64,000 bases of DNA from Alkalicoccobacillus murimartini (GTDB lineage: Bacteria > Bacillota > Bacilli > Bacillales > Bacillaceae_D). Each line of letters begins with the position of its first letter. Within the stretch, counting starts at the first letter, position 1. The position numbers and the translations under genes are program-made. Under the pieces are notes generated by a model. The model made no database searches, had not been told where the DNA came from, and worked only from the letters and a program-made list of their open reading frames with translations. Positions 21,447-30,231 of this stretch are shown piece after piece. The DNA lies in assembly GCF_030813245.1 (NCBI RefSeq), contig NZ_JAUSUA010000005.1, positions 186,001 through 250,000 of the forward strand. The letters run 5' to 3'.

Positions 21447-22007
21447 ATGAATCCAATGTTACTAGATTTCCCCGACCATTTTGAAACAGAACGATTGTTC
21501 ATCAGATCACCAAAACCCGGTGATGGAAAAGCGATGTACGAAGCCGTTTGTGACTCAATTAATGAACTGAAGCCTTGGTTACCGTTCGCACACTTTGAAC
21601 AATCCCTAGAAAAAACAGAAGCGAATATTCGCGAAGCACATGTGAATTTCTTATCCAGAAAAGACTTGCGCCTCCTTGTTTTCTTAAAAGAAACAGGCGA
21701 GCTCATTGCTTCATCTGGCTTACATCGCATGGACTGGGAGGTTCCTAAAGTTGAAATAGGCTATTGGATTCGAACGGATTATAGTGGAAAAGGATTTATG
21801 ACAGAAGCCGTTCAAGGCATAACCGACTTTGCTATTAACGAGCTCCACGCACGAAGAATTGAAATTCGCTGTGATGCTAAAAATGTAAAGAGTCGGGCCA
21901 TTGCAGAACGCCTTAACTTTGAACTTGAGGCCATATTAAAGCAGGAGAGTAAAGCAATTGATAGGGATGAACTGAGAGATACGTGCGTGTTTGCGAAGAT
22001 AAGGTGA
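21447..22007 (+). CDS. GNAT acetyltransferase, RimJ/RimL type
   Basis: 186-residue GNAT enzyme of the RimJ/RimL/YdaF group, which acetylates N-terminal amines of proteins or small molecules using acetyl-CoA. Opening FETERLFIRSPKPGDGKAM is typical of the group, VEIGYWIRTDYSGKGFMTEAV (near residue 105) is the acetyl-CoA loop and AKNVKSRAIAERLNFE the C-terminal motif. ATG at 21447 follows GAGGTGAG; the GTG nine bases earlier is part of that site. Single gene, convergent with pbuG. Substrate unknown. Confidence 0.9.
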   Translation: MNPMLLDFPDHFETERLFIRSPKPGDGKAMYEAVCDSINELKPWLPFAHFEQSLEKTEANIREAHVNFLSRKDLRLLVFLKETGELIASSGLHRMDWEVPKVEIGYWIRTDYSGKGFMTEAVQGITDFAINELHARRIEIRCDAKNVKSRAIAERLNFELEAILKQESKAIDRDELRDTCVFAKIR

Positions 22008-22011
22008 AGAT

Positions 22012-22045
22012 CAAAAAAACCGCCTCATACATTGAGACGGTTTTC
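22012..22045. terminator. Bidirectional terminator between GNAT gene and pbuG
   Basis: ACCGcCTCA/TGAGaCGGT hairpin flanked by A7 and T4 tracts. Confidence 0.85.
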
Positions 22046-22054
22046 TACATTTTA

Positions 22055-23356
22055 TTAATGACTTAAGAAGGCAAAGTATAAGACAAACACAACAAACAAT
22101 ACATACATAATCGGGTGCATCTTCTTCGCGTTTCCACTGACAAGCATTGTGATTGGATAAAGGATAAATCCAAGCGCAATCCCATTAGCAATGCTATAAG
22201 TTAAAGGCATTGCAACAAATGTTACGAATGCTGGAATAGCAATTTCCATACGTGTCCAGTCAATAAAGCGAAGAGATGATGCCATCATTACCCCTACGAT
22301 AATTAGAGCAGCCGCTGTTACATGACCCGTTACAACAACTAGAAGAGGGGAAAAGAACAGGGCAACTAGGAATAACAGTCCAGTTACAACCGCAGTCAGA
22401 CCTGTTCGTCCACCAACAGCTACACCGGATGTTGATTCGACATACGCCGTTGTTGTAGACGTACCAAGAAGTGCTCCAATCGTTCCACCACTAGCATCTG
22501 AAAATAAAGCTCTTCCTGCTCGAGGTAACTTATTGTCTTTTACAAATCCAGCTTGGTTCGCCACTGCAAACAGTGTACCCGCTGTATCAAAAAATGTTAC
22601 AAATAAAAACGTCAGAATGGCAATACCCATTTGAGCACTAAAAATTTCAGCACTAGTTATATCAAATGCTGCAAAAAGAGTTGGAGATAAGCTAGGAACA
22701 GCTGCAACTACTCCATCAGGACGTCCAACTAAACCAAATATAATACCCACTATTGCAGTTATTGCTAGTCCATAAAAGACACCTGCTTTAAGACCCATAA
22801 CAACAAAAATGGCTGTTATTACAACCCCAAATACAGCTAATAATACAGGTCCATTTGTTAAATCACCTAAAGCTACAAATGTCGCTGGATCCGCCACAAT
22901 AATTTCAGCATTCTTTAATCCTATAAATGCAATAAACAGTCCAATACCAGCACCTGCCGCATGCTTCAGCTCAGCTGGTATCGCATTAATAATAATTTCT
23001 CTAATTTTAAATGCAGTAATAAGAAGGAAAATAATACTTGAAATAAATACAGCAAATAAGGCTGCTTGCCAGCTTAAACCCATTCCTAGTACAACCGTGT
23101 AGGCAAAAAACGCATTTAAGCCCATACCAGGTGCAACAGCGATTGGGTAATTAGCAACAAGTCCCATAATCAAAGAACCAATCATAGCTGAGAGCGCTGT
23201 GGCAACAAATACCGCGCTAACATCCATTCCTGCATCCCCAAGTATTAGTGGATTAACTCCTAGAATGTACGCCATCGCCAAGAACGTAGTGAGACCAGCA
23301 ATTGCCTCTCTTTTTATTGTAGTACCTTTTTCTGTCAATCCAAAAAATCGATCCAT
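22055..23356 (-). CDS. pbuG: Guanine/hypoxanthine permease
   Basis: 433-residue NCS2-type (AzgA subfamily) purine/H+ symporter with about 12-14 hydrophobic segments. Landmarks: GLTTFLAMAYILGVNP near the N-terminus, APGMGLNAFFAYTVV (near residue 80), TFLFVTFFDTAGTLFAVANQAG and the STTTAYVESTSGVAVGGRTGLTA segment (near residue 320). The ORF could extend 32 codons further, but ATG at 23356 has AAGGAGGAG and matches the family N-terminus; the extension lies in the riboswitch leader. Controlled by a guanine riboswitch with a terminator. Confidence 0.97.
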   Translation of the reverse strand: MDRFFGLTEKGTTIKREAIAGLTTFLAMAYILGVNPLILGDAGMDVSAVFVATALSAMIGSLIMGLVANYPIAVAPGMGLNAFFAYTVVLGMGLSWQAALFAVFISSIIFLLITAFKIREIIINAIPAELKHAAGAGIGLFIAFIGLKNAEIIVADPATFVALGDLTNGPVLLAVFGVVITAIFVVMGLKAGVFYGLAITAIVGIIFGLVGRPDGVVAAVPSLSPTLFAAFDITSAEIFSAQMGIAILTFLFVTFFDTAGTLFAVANQAGFVKDNKLPRAGRALFSDASGGTIGALLGTSTTTAYVESTSGVAVGGRTGLTAVVTGLLFLVALFFSPLLVVVTGHVTAAALIIVGVMMASSLRFIDWTRMEIAIPAFVTFVAMPLTYSIANGIALGFILYPITMLVSGNAKKMHPIMYVLFVVFVLYFAFLSH

Positions 23357-23382
23357 GCTGCTCCTCCTTAGGGTTTTCCCCA

Positions 23383-23414
23383 TAAAAATAAACTCCGAGC
23401 AATCCTGCTCCGAG
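23383..23414 (-). terminator. Riboswitch expression-platform terminator, pbuG
   Basis: CTC-G-GAGCA, 4-nt loop, TGCTC-G-GAG: eight paired bases with one G-G mismatch, followed by TTTATTTTT, between the aptamer and the pbuG start. Confidence 0.8.
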
Positions 23415-23472
23415 CGACATACACTATCCACCAGTTCAGAAAAAGAATTCATCCTCTTTCAGATCCAAAGGA

Positions 23473-23540
23473 AATCGTAGTAAGCTCTTTAAGGCAGCTT
23501 GTAGAGACTCGCAGACCATATCTCCGCGAATATACGAGTT
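23473..23540 (-). ncRNA. Guanine-class purine riboswitch, pbuG
   Basis: Minus-strand aptamer: P1 TCGTA/TACGA, P2 GCGGA/TCTGC around GATATGG, J2/3 GTCTCTAC, P3 AAGCT/AGCTT with a GCCTTAAAG loop, and junction ACTACGA. The C of ACT marks guanine/hypoxanthine specificity. The L3 loop departs from the usual ACCGTAAAT. Confidence 0.9.
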
Positions 23541-23707
23541 ATCATTTTTGTATAAGTTACGAAATTGATTTTAGCAATCATTTTCCACTTTGTCAATTAA
23601 AACCGAACAATAAACGAAGAACAAGTCCCATTATTCGGAAAAACCACACAAGTCATCGAATGATGATCTGTGTGGTGTCTCTTTTGATGTAGATGTAGTA
23701 CTCTGCT

Positions 23708-24437
23708 TCTTGATAGAAGATAAAGCGGTCTTGCTTTATGGGTCAGACCTCTTGGTGTTGCTGCTTAGTTCTTGGTGGATCTCCTGCGGTCTTGCTTATC
23801 GTACCTACCGTCTTGGTATCGCTTCTCTGCTCTTGGTAGATTTCCAACGGTCTTGCTTTCTTCTGAAGAGCTCTTGGTATTACTCGTCTGCTCTTGCTAA
23901 ATTTCAAGCGTTCTTGCTTTTCGTTCCTAACGTCTTAGTATTTATACTTTAGATCTTGCTAATGCTCACGATTCTTTGCTTTCAATACCAAACCTCGGTT
24001 TAACTCTCCAGCTCTTGGTAAATCTCAAGCTCTCTTGTTTTCCGTTCCTGACTTCTTGGTAACGCACCTCGGCTCTTGCTTATTCCCTAGCTCTCTTGCT
24101 TTTTTCAACATAGCTCTTGATATCCTGCCCCAGCTCTTGTTAGAACTCCAGCGGTCTTGCTTTCTTCTCCTGACCTCTTGATATCTCTCGTGCTCTTGCT
24201 AATTCCCAAACGCTCTTACTATCTATACCAGAACGCTTGGTATCACGCACCAGCTCTTGCTAGATTACCTTAGCTCTTGCTCTTTTCCCCTGACCTCTTG
24301 ATATCACGCCTCACCTCTTACTAAATCCCAAACGCTCTTACTCTCTTCCCTCACCCTCTTGATATCACGCCTCTGCTCTTGCTAAATCCCAATCCTTCTT
24401 GCTCTTAAATAGATCCCTCTTACTTTTTCCACAACCG
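23708..24437. repeat. Higher-order tandem array, 61-bp units of three 20/21-bp monomers
   Basis: About 36 monomers each begin with TCTTG (measured starts 23708, 23729, 23750, 23770, 23790, 23811, 23831, 23851, 23872, 23892, 23912, 23933). Spacings run 20-20-21, giving a 61-bp super-repeat of about 12 copies. The three monomer types are recognisable: TCTTGGTATCACGCC, TCTTGCTAAATCCCAA and TCTTGCTTTCTTCCTGACC. The array fills the 0.73 kb from just upstream of the pbuG riboswitch promoter region to the stop codon of the nucleotidase gene. No unique spacers, no credible gene, plus strand pyrimidine-rich. Confidence 0.92.
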
Positions 24438-24438
24438 T

Positions 24439-26130
24439 CTATTTTTGCCCTGGCAAATGAATCGTTTCTCCTGCATAGATAAGGTCTTCATCTAAAATAG
24501 AAGGATTCAATTCAATTAGCGTGGTCCATTGCACATTAGAGCGCAGTCCGATTTCAAATAGTGTATCGCCAGACTGAATTGTGTACTCTGCCTCTGTATG
24601 GTCACTCGGTTCCTCGTCTGCCTCTGCTACTTGGATTCGACTTTCCACTTGGGGCGAGATCTCTCCTGCTCCTTTTAGATAGTCCATTAAAAGTTCATCT
24701 AATGCGTTAAATTCATTTACTATTGGTAGTTCTGCAAGGCTTTCATACTCATCTCCACCACTTGCGAGAAAATCATTGGTTGCCAGAAGGTACGTCTGTG
24801 TCTCTTGTAAAGGTTCTCCATCAATGTTCACGGAGTGTACGCGACTACCAGGATTTTGATCGGGATCAATGGAAAATGAGAAGCCACTGATCTGAGGAAA
24901 TCCGCCGCTCGGTTCTGGGTAAGCCTTCACGCCATTTTCTAAAATCTCAAGTAGCTCGGCACCTGTTACTTCTTTTGTTACGCCAAAATTACCGAATGGT
25001 GAAACTTCTACTACATCACCCGTTGTGATTTCACCTGCTGCAATCGAAGCTCGAATGCCTCCACCGTTTGTTAAAGCAATATCTGCATCTGTTGATTCCC
25101 GAAGTACGTCAGCGATTAAGTTACCTAGATTGGTCTCTTCTACACGCACCTTTTCACGATCTCCATTTAATTCAACTGCGGTTTGTCCAACTGGTTCTGC
25201 AAGAATCTCTTGTTGTGCCTCTTCCAACTCGTTAAGCAAAGATTCTACTTCTGCATCTGGCTCAGTCTCTTCTGTTTCGTCCATATGAATTAATCGAGCA
25301 CTCTTATCCTTGAGATGACCGTCCTCAATAACAAGTTCGACAATTCCTAAGTTTTGCACGTATTCGCCTGTGCTTGCAATCAGTGTGTTGTTCTCTGCAT
25401 CAAGTCCGTTCTCCAATTCAGAGTGGCTATGACCGTCAATAATCACATCAATGCCTTCAACGTCTGCTGCTACTTTTTCGCTTGTATCTACACTTGATTC
25501 ATCAATGCCAAGATGGGCTAACGCAATAATAATATCCACATTTTCTTCTTGCAATTGGTCGACCATACGCTGAGCTGTAATGGATGGCTCTTCAAATGTA
25601 ACATCACGAACATTATTCGGATGGGTTTTGAAAGAGGTTTCTGGCGTTGCTAGCCCAAAAATCCCAATTGAAACTCCATCTACTTCTTCTATCACATATG
25701 GATCAAACATCGTTTCTCCAGCATCATCAAGTACATTAGCTCCAATGACAGGAAATTCAGCTGTATCACTCAGTTCTTTGAGTCGTTCTAGTCCATAATT
25801 AAAATCATGATTACCGGGAACAAGTGCATCATATTCAAGCAGGTTCAGAGCTTGAACAATGGTTTCGCCTTGTTCAAGTGATGCAAAGGTTGTTCCGTGA
25901 AACGTGTCTCCGGCATCAAGTAATAAGGAATGCTCTCCTCGATTCTCTTCAATCAACGTGGCGAGCTTTGCAAATCCCATTCCGTCAAACTCCCCTTCAA
26001 ATGCTCGACCATGCGAGTCATTTGTATGTAGAATTCGAATCATGTCCTCTTCTGCTTTTGCATCGGCTCCCCAAGCTACAAGTAGAATTCCAGTCATACT
26101 CAAACAGCTAATTACTTTTTTTCTGCTCAT
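24439..26130 (-). CDS. Secreted 5'-nucleotidase with C-terminal LysM domain
   Basis: 563 residues. Signal peptide (residues 1-26, cut near ADAKAEE), then a UshA/CpdB-type metallophosphoesterase domain: HTNDSHGR, DAGDTFHG, PGNHDFNYG and IDGHSHSE give the two-metal ligands. The 5'-nucleotidase C-terminal domain follows (TNLGNLIADVLRE, ALTNGGGIRAS, GSRVHSVNIDG, near residues 325-480). Residues 518-561 form a LysM peptidoglycan-binding module (YTIQSGDTLFEIG...NPSILDEDLIYAGETIHLP). It would dephosphorylate nucleotides outside the cell and hold the enzyme in the wall. ATG follows GGAGG. It sits between guaA and pbuG, which suggests purine scavenging. No terminator is visible: the repeat array begins at the stop codon. 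Confidence 0.93.
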   Translation of the reverse strand: MSRKKVISCLSMTGILLVAWGADAKAEEDMIRILHTNDSHGRAFEGEFDGMGFAKLATLIEENRGEHSLLLDAGDTFHGTTFASLEQGETIVQALNLLEYDALVPGNHDFNYGLERLKELSDTAEFPVIGANVLDDAGETMFDPYVIEEVDGVSIGIFGLATPETSFKTHPNNVRDVTFEEPSITAQRMVDQLQEENVDIIIALAHLGIDESSVDTSEKVAADVEGIDVIIDGHSHSELENGLDAENNTLIASTGEYVQNLGIVELVIEDGHLKDKSARLIHMDETEETEPDAEVESLLNELEEAQQEILAEPVGQTAVELNGDREKVRVEETNLGNLIADVLRESTDADIALTNGGGIRASIAAGEITTGDVVEVSPFGNFGVTKEVTGAELLEILENGVKAYPEPSGGFPQISGFSFSIDPDQNPGSRVHSVNIDGEPLQETQTYLLATNDFLASGGDEYESLAELPIVNEFNALDELLMDYLKGAGEISPQVESRIQVAEADEEPSDHTEAEYTIQSGDTLFEIGLRSNVQWTTLIELNPSILDEDLIYAGETIHLPGQK

Positions 26131-26212
26131 AATCCTGCCTCCTCATTGTATCTATGCTTCTAGTGTAGACTAGCAACATTAACGTCATGTATCAATTGGG
26201 ATAACGTTTCAT

Positions 26213-26255
26213 AAAAAAAGAACCACCTTTTCTTTGTTATAAGAAAAGGTGGTTC
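26213..26255 (-). terminator. Terminator of guaA
   Basis: 15-bp stem GAACCACCTTTTCTT/AAGAAAAGGTGGTTC followed by seven T on the minus strand. Confidence 0.95.
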
Positions 26256-26263
26256 GGTTAACT

Positions 26264-27805
26264 CTATTCCCACTCAATCGTGCTTGGTGGCTTACTCGTC
26301 ACGTCATACACAACGCGGTTTACGTGATTTACTTCATTTACAATTCGAGTTGAAATGATTTCAAGAACGTCCCATGGGATACGTGCCCAATCACTTGTCA
26401 TGCCGTCAATTGAGGTAACGGCACGAATTCCAACCGTGTAATCATACGTTCTCGCATCTCCCATAACTCCAACACTTCTCATGTTAGGTAGAGCGGTAAA
26501 GTATTGCCAGATTTCGCGATCGAGTCCGGCCTTTTTAATTTCTTCACGTAAAATGGCGTCTGACTCACGCACAATTTCAAGCTTCTCATCCGAGATCTCT
26601 CCTAAAACTCGAATACCAAGACCCGGTCCTGGGAAGGGTTGTCTCCAAACAATTTCATCTGGAATACCAAGCTCTGATCCCACTTTACGAACCTCATCCT
26701 TGAATAATGCTTTTAGTGGTTCAATTAATTCAAAGCGCATGTCTTCAGGAAGGCCACCAACATTGTGGTGAGACTTGATCGTTTGTGCGGTATCTGTTCC
26801 ACTTTCGATAATGTCTGTGTACAAAGTACCTTGAGCTAAGAAGTCCATGTCTTTAAGGCTTGCTGATTCTTCGTCAAATACGTAGATAAATTCGTTTCCG
26901 ATAATTTTACGTTTTTGCTCAGGGTCAGACACACCTTTTAGCTTTGTTAAGAAACGTTCAGCTGCATCAATTTTAATAACATTCATGTTAAAGCCTTCAC
27001 TGAAAGTTTTCATCACACTCTCAGCTTCTCCTTTACGAAGAAGACCATGATCAATGAACATACACGTCAACTGATCACCGATTGCTTGATGTAGAAGGAC
27101 CGCAACAACGGAAGAATCTACACCGCCACTAAGTGCACATAGTACATGTTTGTCTCCAACCTGTTCGCGGATTTTTTGCGACTCCACTTCGATAAAGTTC
27201 TCCATTGACCATTCACCTTTAGCTTTACACACTTCAAAGGTGAAGTTCTTAAGTAATTCATCGCCAAACTCTGAGTGACGCACTTCGGGGTGGAATTGCA
27301 CTCCGTATAATTTTTGCGATTCGTTACTCATAGCTGCTACCGGACATGATGGGTTAGACGCATCAACAACAAAACCTTCCGGCGGCGCAACGATTTTATC
27401 ACCATGGCTCATCCATACAGATTGCTCAATCGGAAGTCCTTTAAATACCTCTGATTGATTTTGTACGTTAATTACTGCTTTTCCATATTCACGGTGTGAA
27501 GCAGCTTCAACAGATCCACCAAAGTGCTGAGTCATTAACTGCATACCATAACAAATTCCTAGGATCGGAATATCAAGATCATAAATTGCTGGATCACAAT
27601 GTGGTGATCCCTCTTTGTACGCACTATTTGGACCACCAGAGAAAATAATACCTACTGGATTCAGTTTCTTTATTTCTTCAGCTGTGATTTTGTGTGAATG
27701 AAGCTCACTGTATACGCCGAAATCACGGATACGTCTTGTAATCAGCTGATTATACTGCCCTCCAAAGTCGAGAACAACAATCATTTCTTGATCAAGTTCA
27801 GTCAT
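26264..27805 (-). CDS. guaA: GMP synthase (glutamine-hydrolysing)
   Basis: Converts XMP to GMP with glutamine and ATP. 513 residues. N-terminal class I amidotransferase: [17 protein letters not shown] (Cys near residue 86) and [13 protein letters not shown] (His/Glu near residue 175). Then the PP-loop ATP pyrophosphatase [17 protein letters not shown] (near residue 230) and the C-terminal dimerisation domain ([11 protein letters not shown] end). The ORF can be opened 43 codons upstream, but ATG at 27805 after AAAGGATGG gives the usual [17 protein letters not shown]. It has its own promoter and leader terminator. Confidence 0.98.
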   Translation of the reverse strand: MTELDQEMIVVLDFGGQYNQLITRRIRDFGVYSELHSHKITAEEIKKLNPVGIIFSGGPNSAYKEGSPHCDPAIYDLDIPILGICYGMQLMTQHFGGSVEAASHREYGKAVINVQNQSEVFKGLPIEQSVWMSHGDKIVAPPEGFVVDASNPSCPVAAMSNESQKLYGVQFHPEVRHSEFGDELLKNFTFEVCKAKGEWSMENFIEVESQKIREQVGDKHVLCALSGGVDSSVVAVLLHQAIGDQLTCMFIDHGLLRKGEAESVMKTFSEGFNMNVIKIDAAERFLTKLKGVSDPEQKRKIIGNEFIYVFDEESASLKDMDFLAQGTLYTDIIESGTDTAQTIKSHHNVGGLPEDMRFELIEPLKALFKDEVRKVGSELGIPDEIVWRQPFPGPGLGIRVLGEISDEKLEIVRESDAILREEIKKAGLDREIWQYFTALPNMRSVGVMGDARTYDYTVGIRAVTSIDGMTSDWARIPWDVLEIISTRIVNEVNHVNRVVYDVTSKPPSTIEWE

Positions 27806-27858
27806 GATATTCCATCCTTTTCCTATTAAATTGTACAAATCTGCCATGAAGCAGGTCA

Positions 27859-27919
27859 TAAAAAAGAAAGCTGATACTCTGCCTATTGATGGTTCCACCA
27901 GGCAAAATACCAGCAGCTT
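27859..27919 (-). terminator. Leader terminator (attenuator) upstream of guaA
   Basis: Long hairpin with arms AAGCTGCTGGTATTTTGCCT (27919-27900) and AGGCAGAGTATCAGCTT (27884-27868), followed by TCTTTTTTA, lying between the guaA promoter and its start codon. Its place in the 5' leader implies conditional read-through. No known riboswitch aptamer is recognisable upstream. Confidence 0.7.
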
Positions 27920-27996
27920 CATACCAGAAAGCACGTTGCATTGGCGTTTAGAAGATTAATTATCTGATATTAATAGCTTCTGCTATACACGGACTT

Positions 27997-28026
27997 ATTT
28001 TAACAAGGTGTACCTAGCGTGGTCAA
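27997..28026 (-). promoter_or_regulatory. Probable guaA promoter
   Basis: Minus-strand TTGACC, 18 nt, TAAAAT, overlapping the end of the transglutaminase gene. Predicted leader about 185 nt, including a hairpin ATAGC/GCTAT and the terminator. Confidence 0.6.
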
Positions 28027-30215
28027 GGTTTGATTTTCCTTACAATTCTTTCCCAGCGTTGTTTATGTTCACCCCATGCAGTTAAAGCTTGGCTTCCACT
28101 ATACAATCTTTGCTCGTATGCTTGAGTTAATACCTTCATATCATCTGAACGAAGATCCTGATCCATCCGGTGTGCATACTCACTTAATGTTTCACTTTTG
28201 TCTCTTCTATACCCGTGGAGATTAAGAAGCCACAATAGTCGTTCATATGCTCGTTCAAAGTCTATATCTTTGTCTTTGGCCGAGTAATATCGCAACATCA
28301 ACAAGGTCAAGATGGTCTTTCTGTAGAATAATAATAGACCCAGTAAGACCAGAACAATGCCGCCAACAATCCATATGCCTACGGAAGAACCTGAGTTTGT
28401 TTGATTATCCGATACACCCGACTGCTCTAGTTCTTCATCCTCTTCAGGCTCTTGCTCTACTTCATTCTCTGGTTCTTCTTCTGTTTCTGTCTCTGTATCA
28501 GGAGATTCAAGTGGATCTGGTTCACTCTCAACATCTTGTTCAAATTCATACGTATTAGAGAAACCTCTTGTTGGTTCAAATGTAACCCAGCCTTCTTCCG
28601 GAAAGTATACTTCTACCCACGAATGAGCATTAGAGTTTGACACCGTATAGACATTTAGCTCTTCATTTGTATCTACAAGCGTGCCTCCAGTGAATCCCTT
28701 CACCCACCTCGCTGGTATATCCATTGACCTTAGCAGAACAACCATAGAAGTAGAATAATTATCGCAGTACCCTCTCTGCGTCTCAAAAAGAAATTGATCG
28801 ACATAGTCCTGTCCCTCATCCGGAACCGGTACATCCTCTGTTTCATAGATGAACTCAGGACCAGCAAAATGTTCCTCAATCGCTTTAGCCTGATCATATC
28901 GATTGTCGGCATCACTGGTAAGCTCTTCTGCAAGATCTCTTACTCTTTCTGGAAGAGAATCAGGAAGCTGAGTATAGTATTCAACGATGTCATCAGGATC
29001 ATCCCCACTGACTTCTCTCAATCCATCAATCGTATACGCGGGCTGAACATATTCAAAACTATATTCTTCAAGTGAAAGTGGTTCATCTTCAGATCTAACT
29101 TCAGCTTTTGCGGTAAATTCATCAATATAAATCGGATCACTACTGTTTTCGTTAATGAACGATGAATATAACTCACCGGGGTGGAATAAATGAGAGAAAC
29201 GAGCGCCTCCATACATGGTAACTCTAGCTTCCTTTAACTCTCGTTCTGTAGCATCGGATGTCTCAAGAACATCATCAGAGTTAATCGTTTGGGTAAGAGA
29301 TTCTGGTGTAGTACTCTGCCAACCAGTCCCACTATAAAAATCCTTCGTCTCCCCTCTCCAGTACAGACTCCTTTCAACAGAGCCCATAAAAACAGGGGTA
29401 TCATCATTTTCAAAGCCTCCACCAAGCTGTTCGTCATTATCTCCATATCCAATTCGCTGCGTTCCACTTTGTCCGGACTCATCATTTGTTACGGCTGCCT
29501 GCAAAAATGGAACAGGGTCCGCCCATTGTGGACCTGGCTTTGGAGCGACAAAAGCAGCAACTGCTGTGACAAGCAAAGCTCCAACAATTAATAAGCTAAT
29601 TCTAACAGGAAGAAATTGAGGAACCTTAGAAACCGGGTGGAGTTCAAGCGTTCTATACATTGTTACCAACCCGAGTAATAAGAAACCAATTACAACAATT
29701 CGAATGATAGCGAATGTGGCATCGTACAATGTGAATGTATCAATGACAGCAACAAATATAACGGTAGCCATTAAAAAGAAAAAGATACGTCGTAAATAAA
29801 CCGTCCAATAAAATAAAAGGAAACTCATAATAGACAGTAAGACAAAAAATAAGAGACTACGAAACACATCAGATAGTTCATGCCAATTCCCCTGAATAAT
29901 TTGCCCGATGTTTACTGTCATATCTGAAATAAACAGTTGGATCCATTCAAAAGGTGAGGCCCCACCTCCAGGGAAGAGAAAAAATAGCCCCGCAAAAATA
30001 ATGATTGTTCTTACAATGAAACTAAATAGTAGTGGAATTTGCAGAAATGACACCAAAAAAAATAGAACAGTAGCAAACAAAAAACCATTGATATAGCCGG
30101 TATACGTCATCATTGGCAGTGGCAATAACCATTCCAGCAATAGGAGAAAGCTAAAACCATAAAGAAGTCCGTCTCTGCCAATATGCAGCTTTTTTTTCTT
30201 ACGCCTCAACAGCAT
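28023..30215 (-). CDS. yebA: Membrane transglutaminase-like protein (DUF4129)
   Basis: 730 residues, orthologous by content and order to B. subtilis YebA. The first 210 residues hold about seven transmembrane segments. An extracellular region follows, with a transglutaminase-like core near residues 475-560: Cys in TQRGYCDNYSTSMVVLLRS, His in NSNAHSWVEVYFPEEGW and Asp/Thr equivalent in FEPTRGF. Then an acidic Glu-rich linker, a transmembrane helix (near residue 615) and a cytosolic DUF4129 tail. Part of the yeaC-yeaD-yebA operon, a common MoxR-DUF58-transglutaminase set with a presumed role in envelope protein maturation. 16 bp after yeaD. Confidence 0.92.
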   Translation of the reverse strand: MLLRRKKKKLHIGRDGLLYGFSFLLLLEWLLPLPMMTYTGYINGFLFATVLFFLVSFLQIPLLFSFIVRTIIIFAGLFFLFPGGGASPFEWIQLFISDMTVNIGQIIQGNWHELSDVFRSLLFFVLLSIMSFLLFYWTVYLRRIFFFLMATVIFVAVIDTFTLYDATFAIIRIVVIGFLLLGLVTMYRTLELHPVSKVPQFLPVRISLLIVGALLVTAVAAFVAPKPGPQWADPVPFLQAAVTNDESGQSGTQRIGYGDNDEQLGGGFENDDTPVFMGSVERSLYWRGETKDFYSGTGWQSTTPESLTQTINSDDVLETSDATERELKEARVTMYGGARFSHLFHPGELYSSFINENSSDPIYIDEFTAKAEVRSEDEPLSLEEYSFEYVQPAYTIDGLREVSGDDPDDIVEYYTQLPDSLPERVRDLAEELTSDADNRYDQAKAIEEHFAGPEFIYETEDVPVPDEGQDYVDQFLFETQRGYCDNYSTSMVVLLRSMDIPARWVKGFTGGTLVDTNEELNVYTVSNSNAHSWVEVYFPEEGWVTFEPTRGFSNTYEFEQDVESEPDPLESPDTETETEEEPENEVEQEPEEDEELEQSGVSDNQTNSGSSVGIWIVGGIVLVLLGLLLFYRKTILTLLMLRYYSAKDKDIDFERAYERLLWLLNLHGYRRDKSETLSEYAHRMDQDLRSDDMKVLTQAYEQRLYSGSQALTAWGEHKQRWERIVRKIKP

Positions 30216-30231
30216 GCCTCTCCTCTCTCCA

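Noticed and set aside
27859-27919. T-box leader for guaA, because the hairpin loop contains GGTGGAACC
   Set aside because: The motif lies in the terminator loop, the full T-box consensus and specifier stem are absent, and guaA is not an amino-acid gene.
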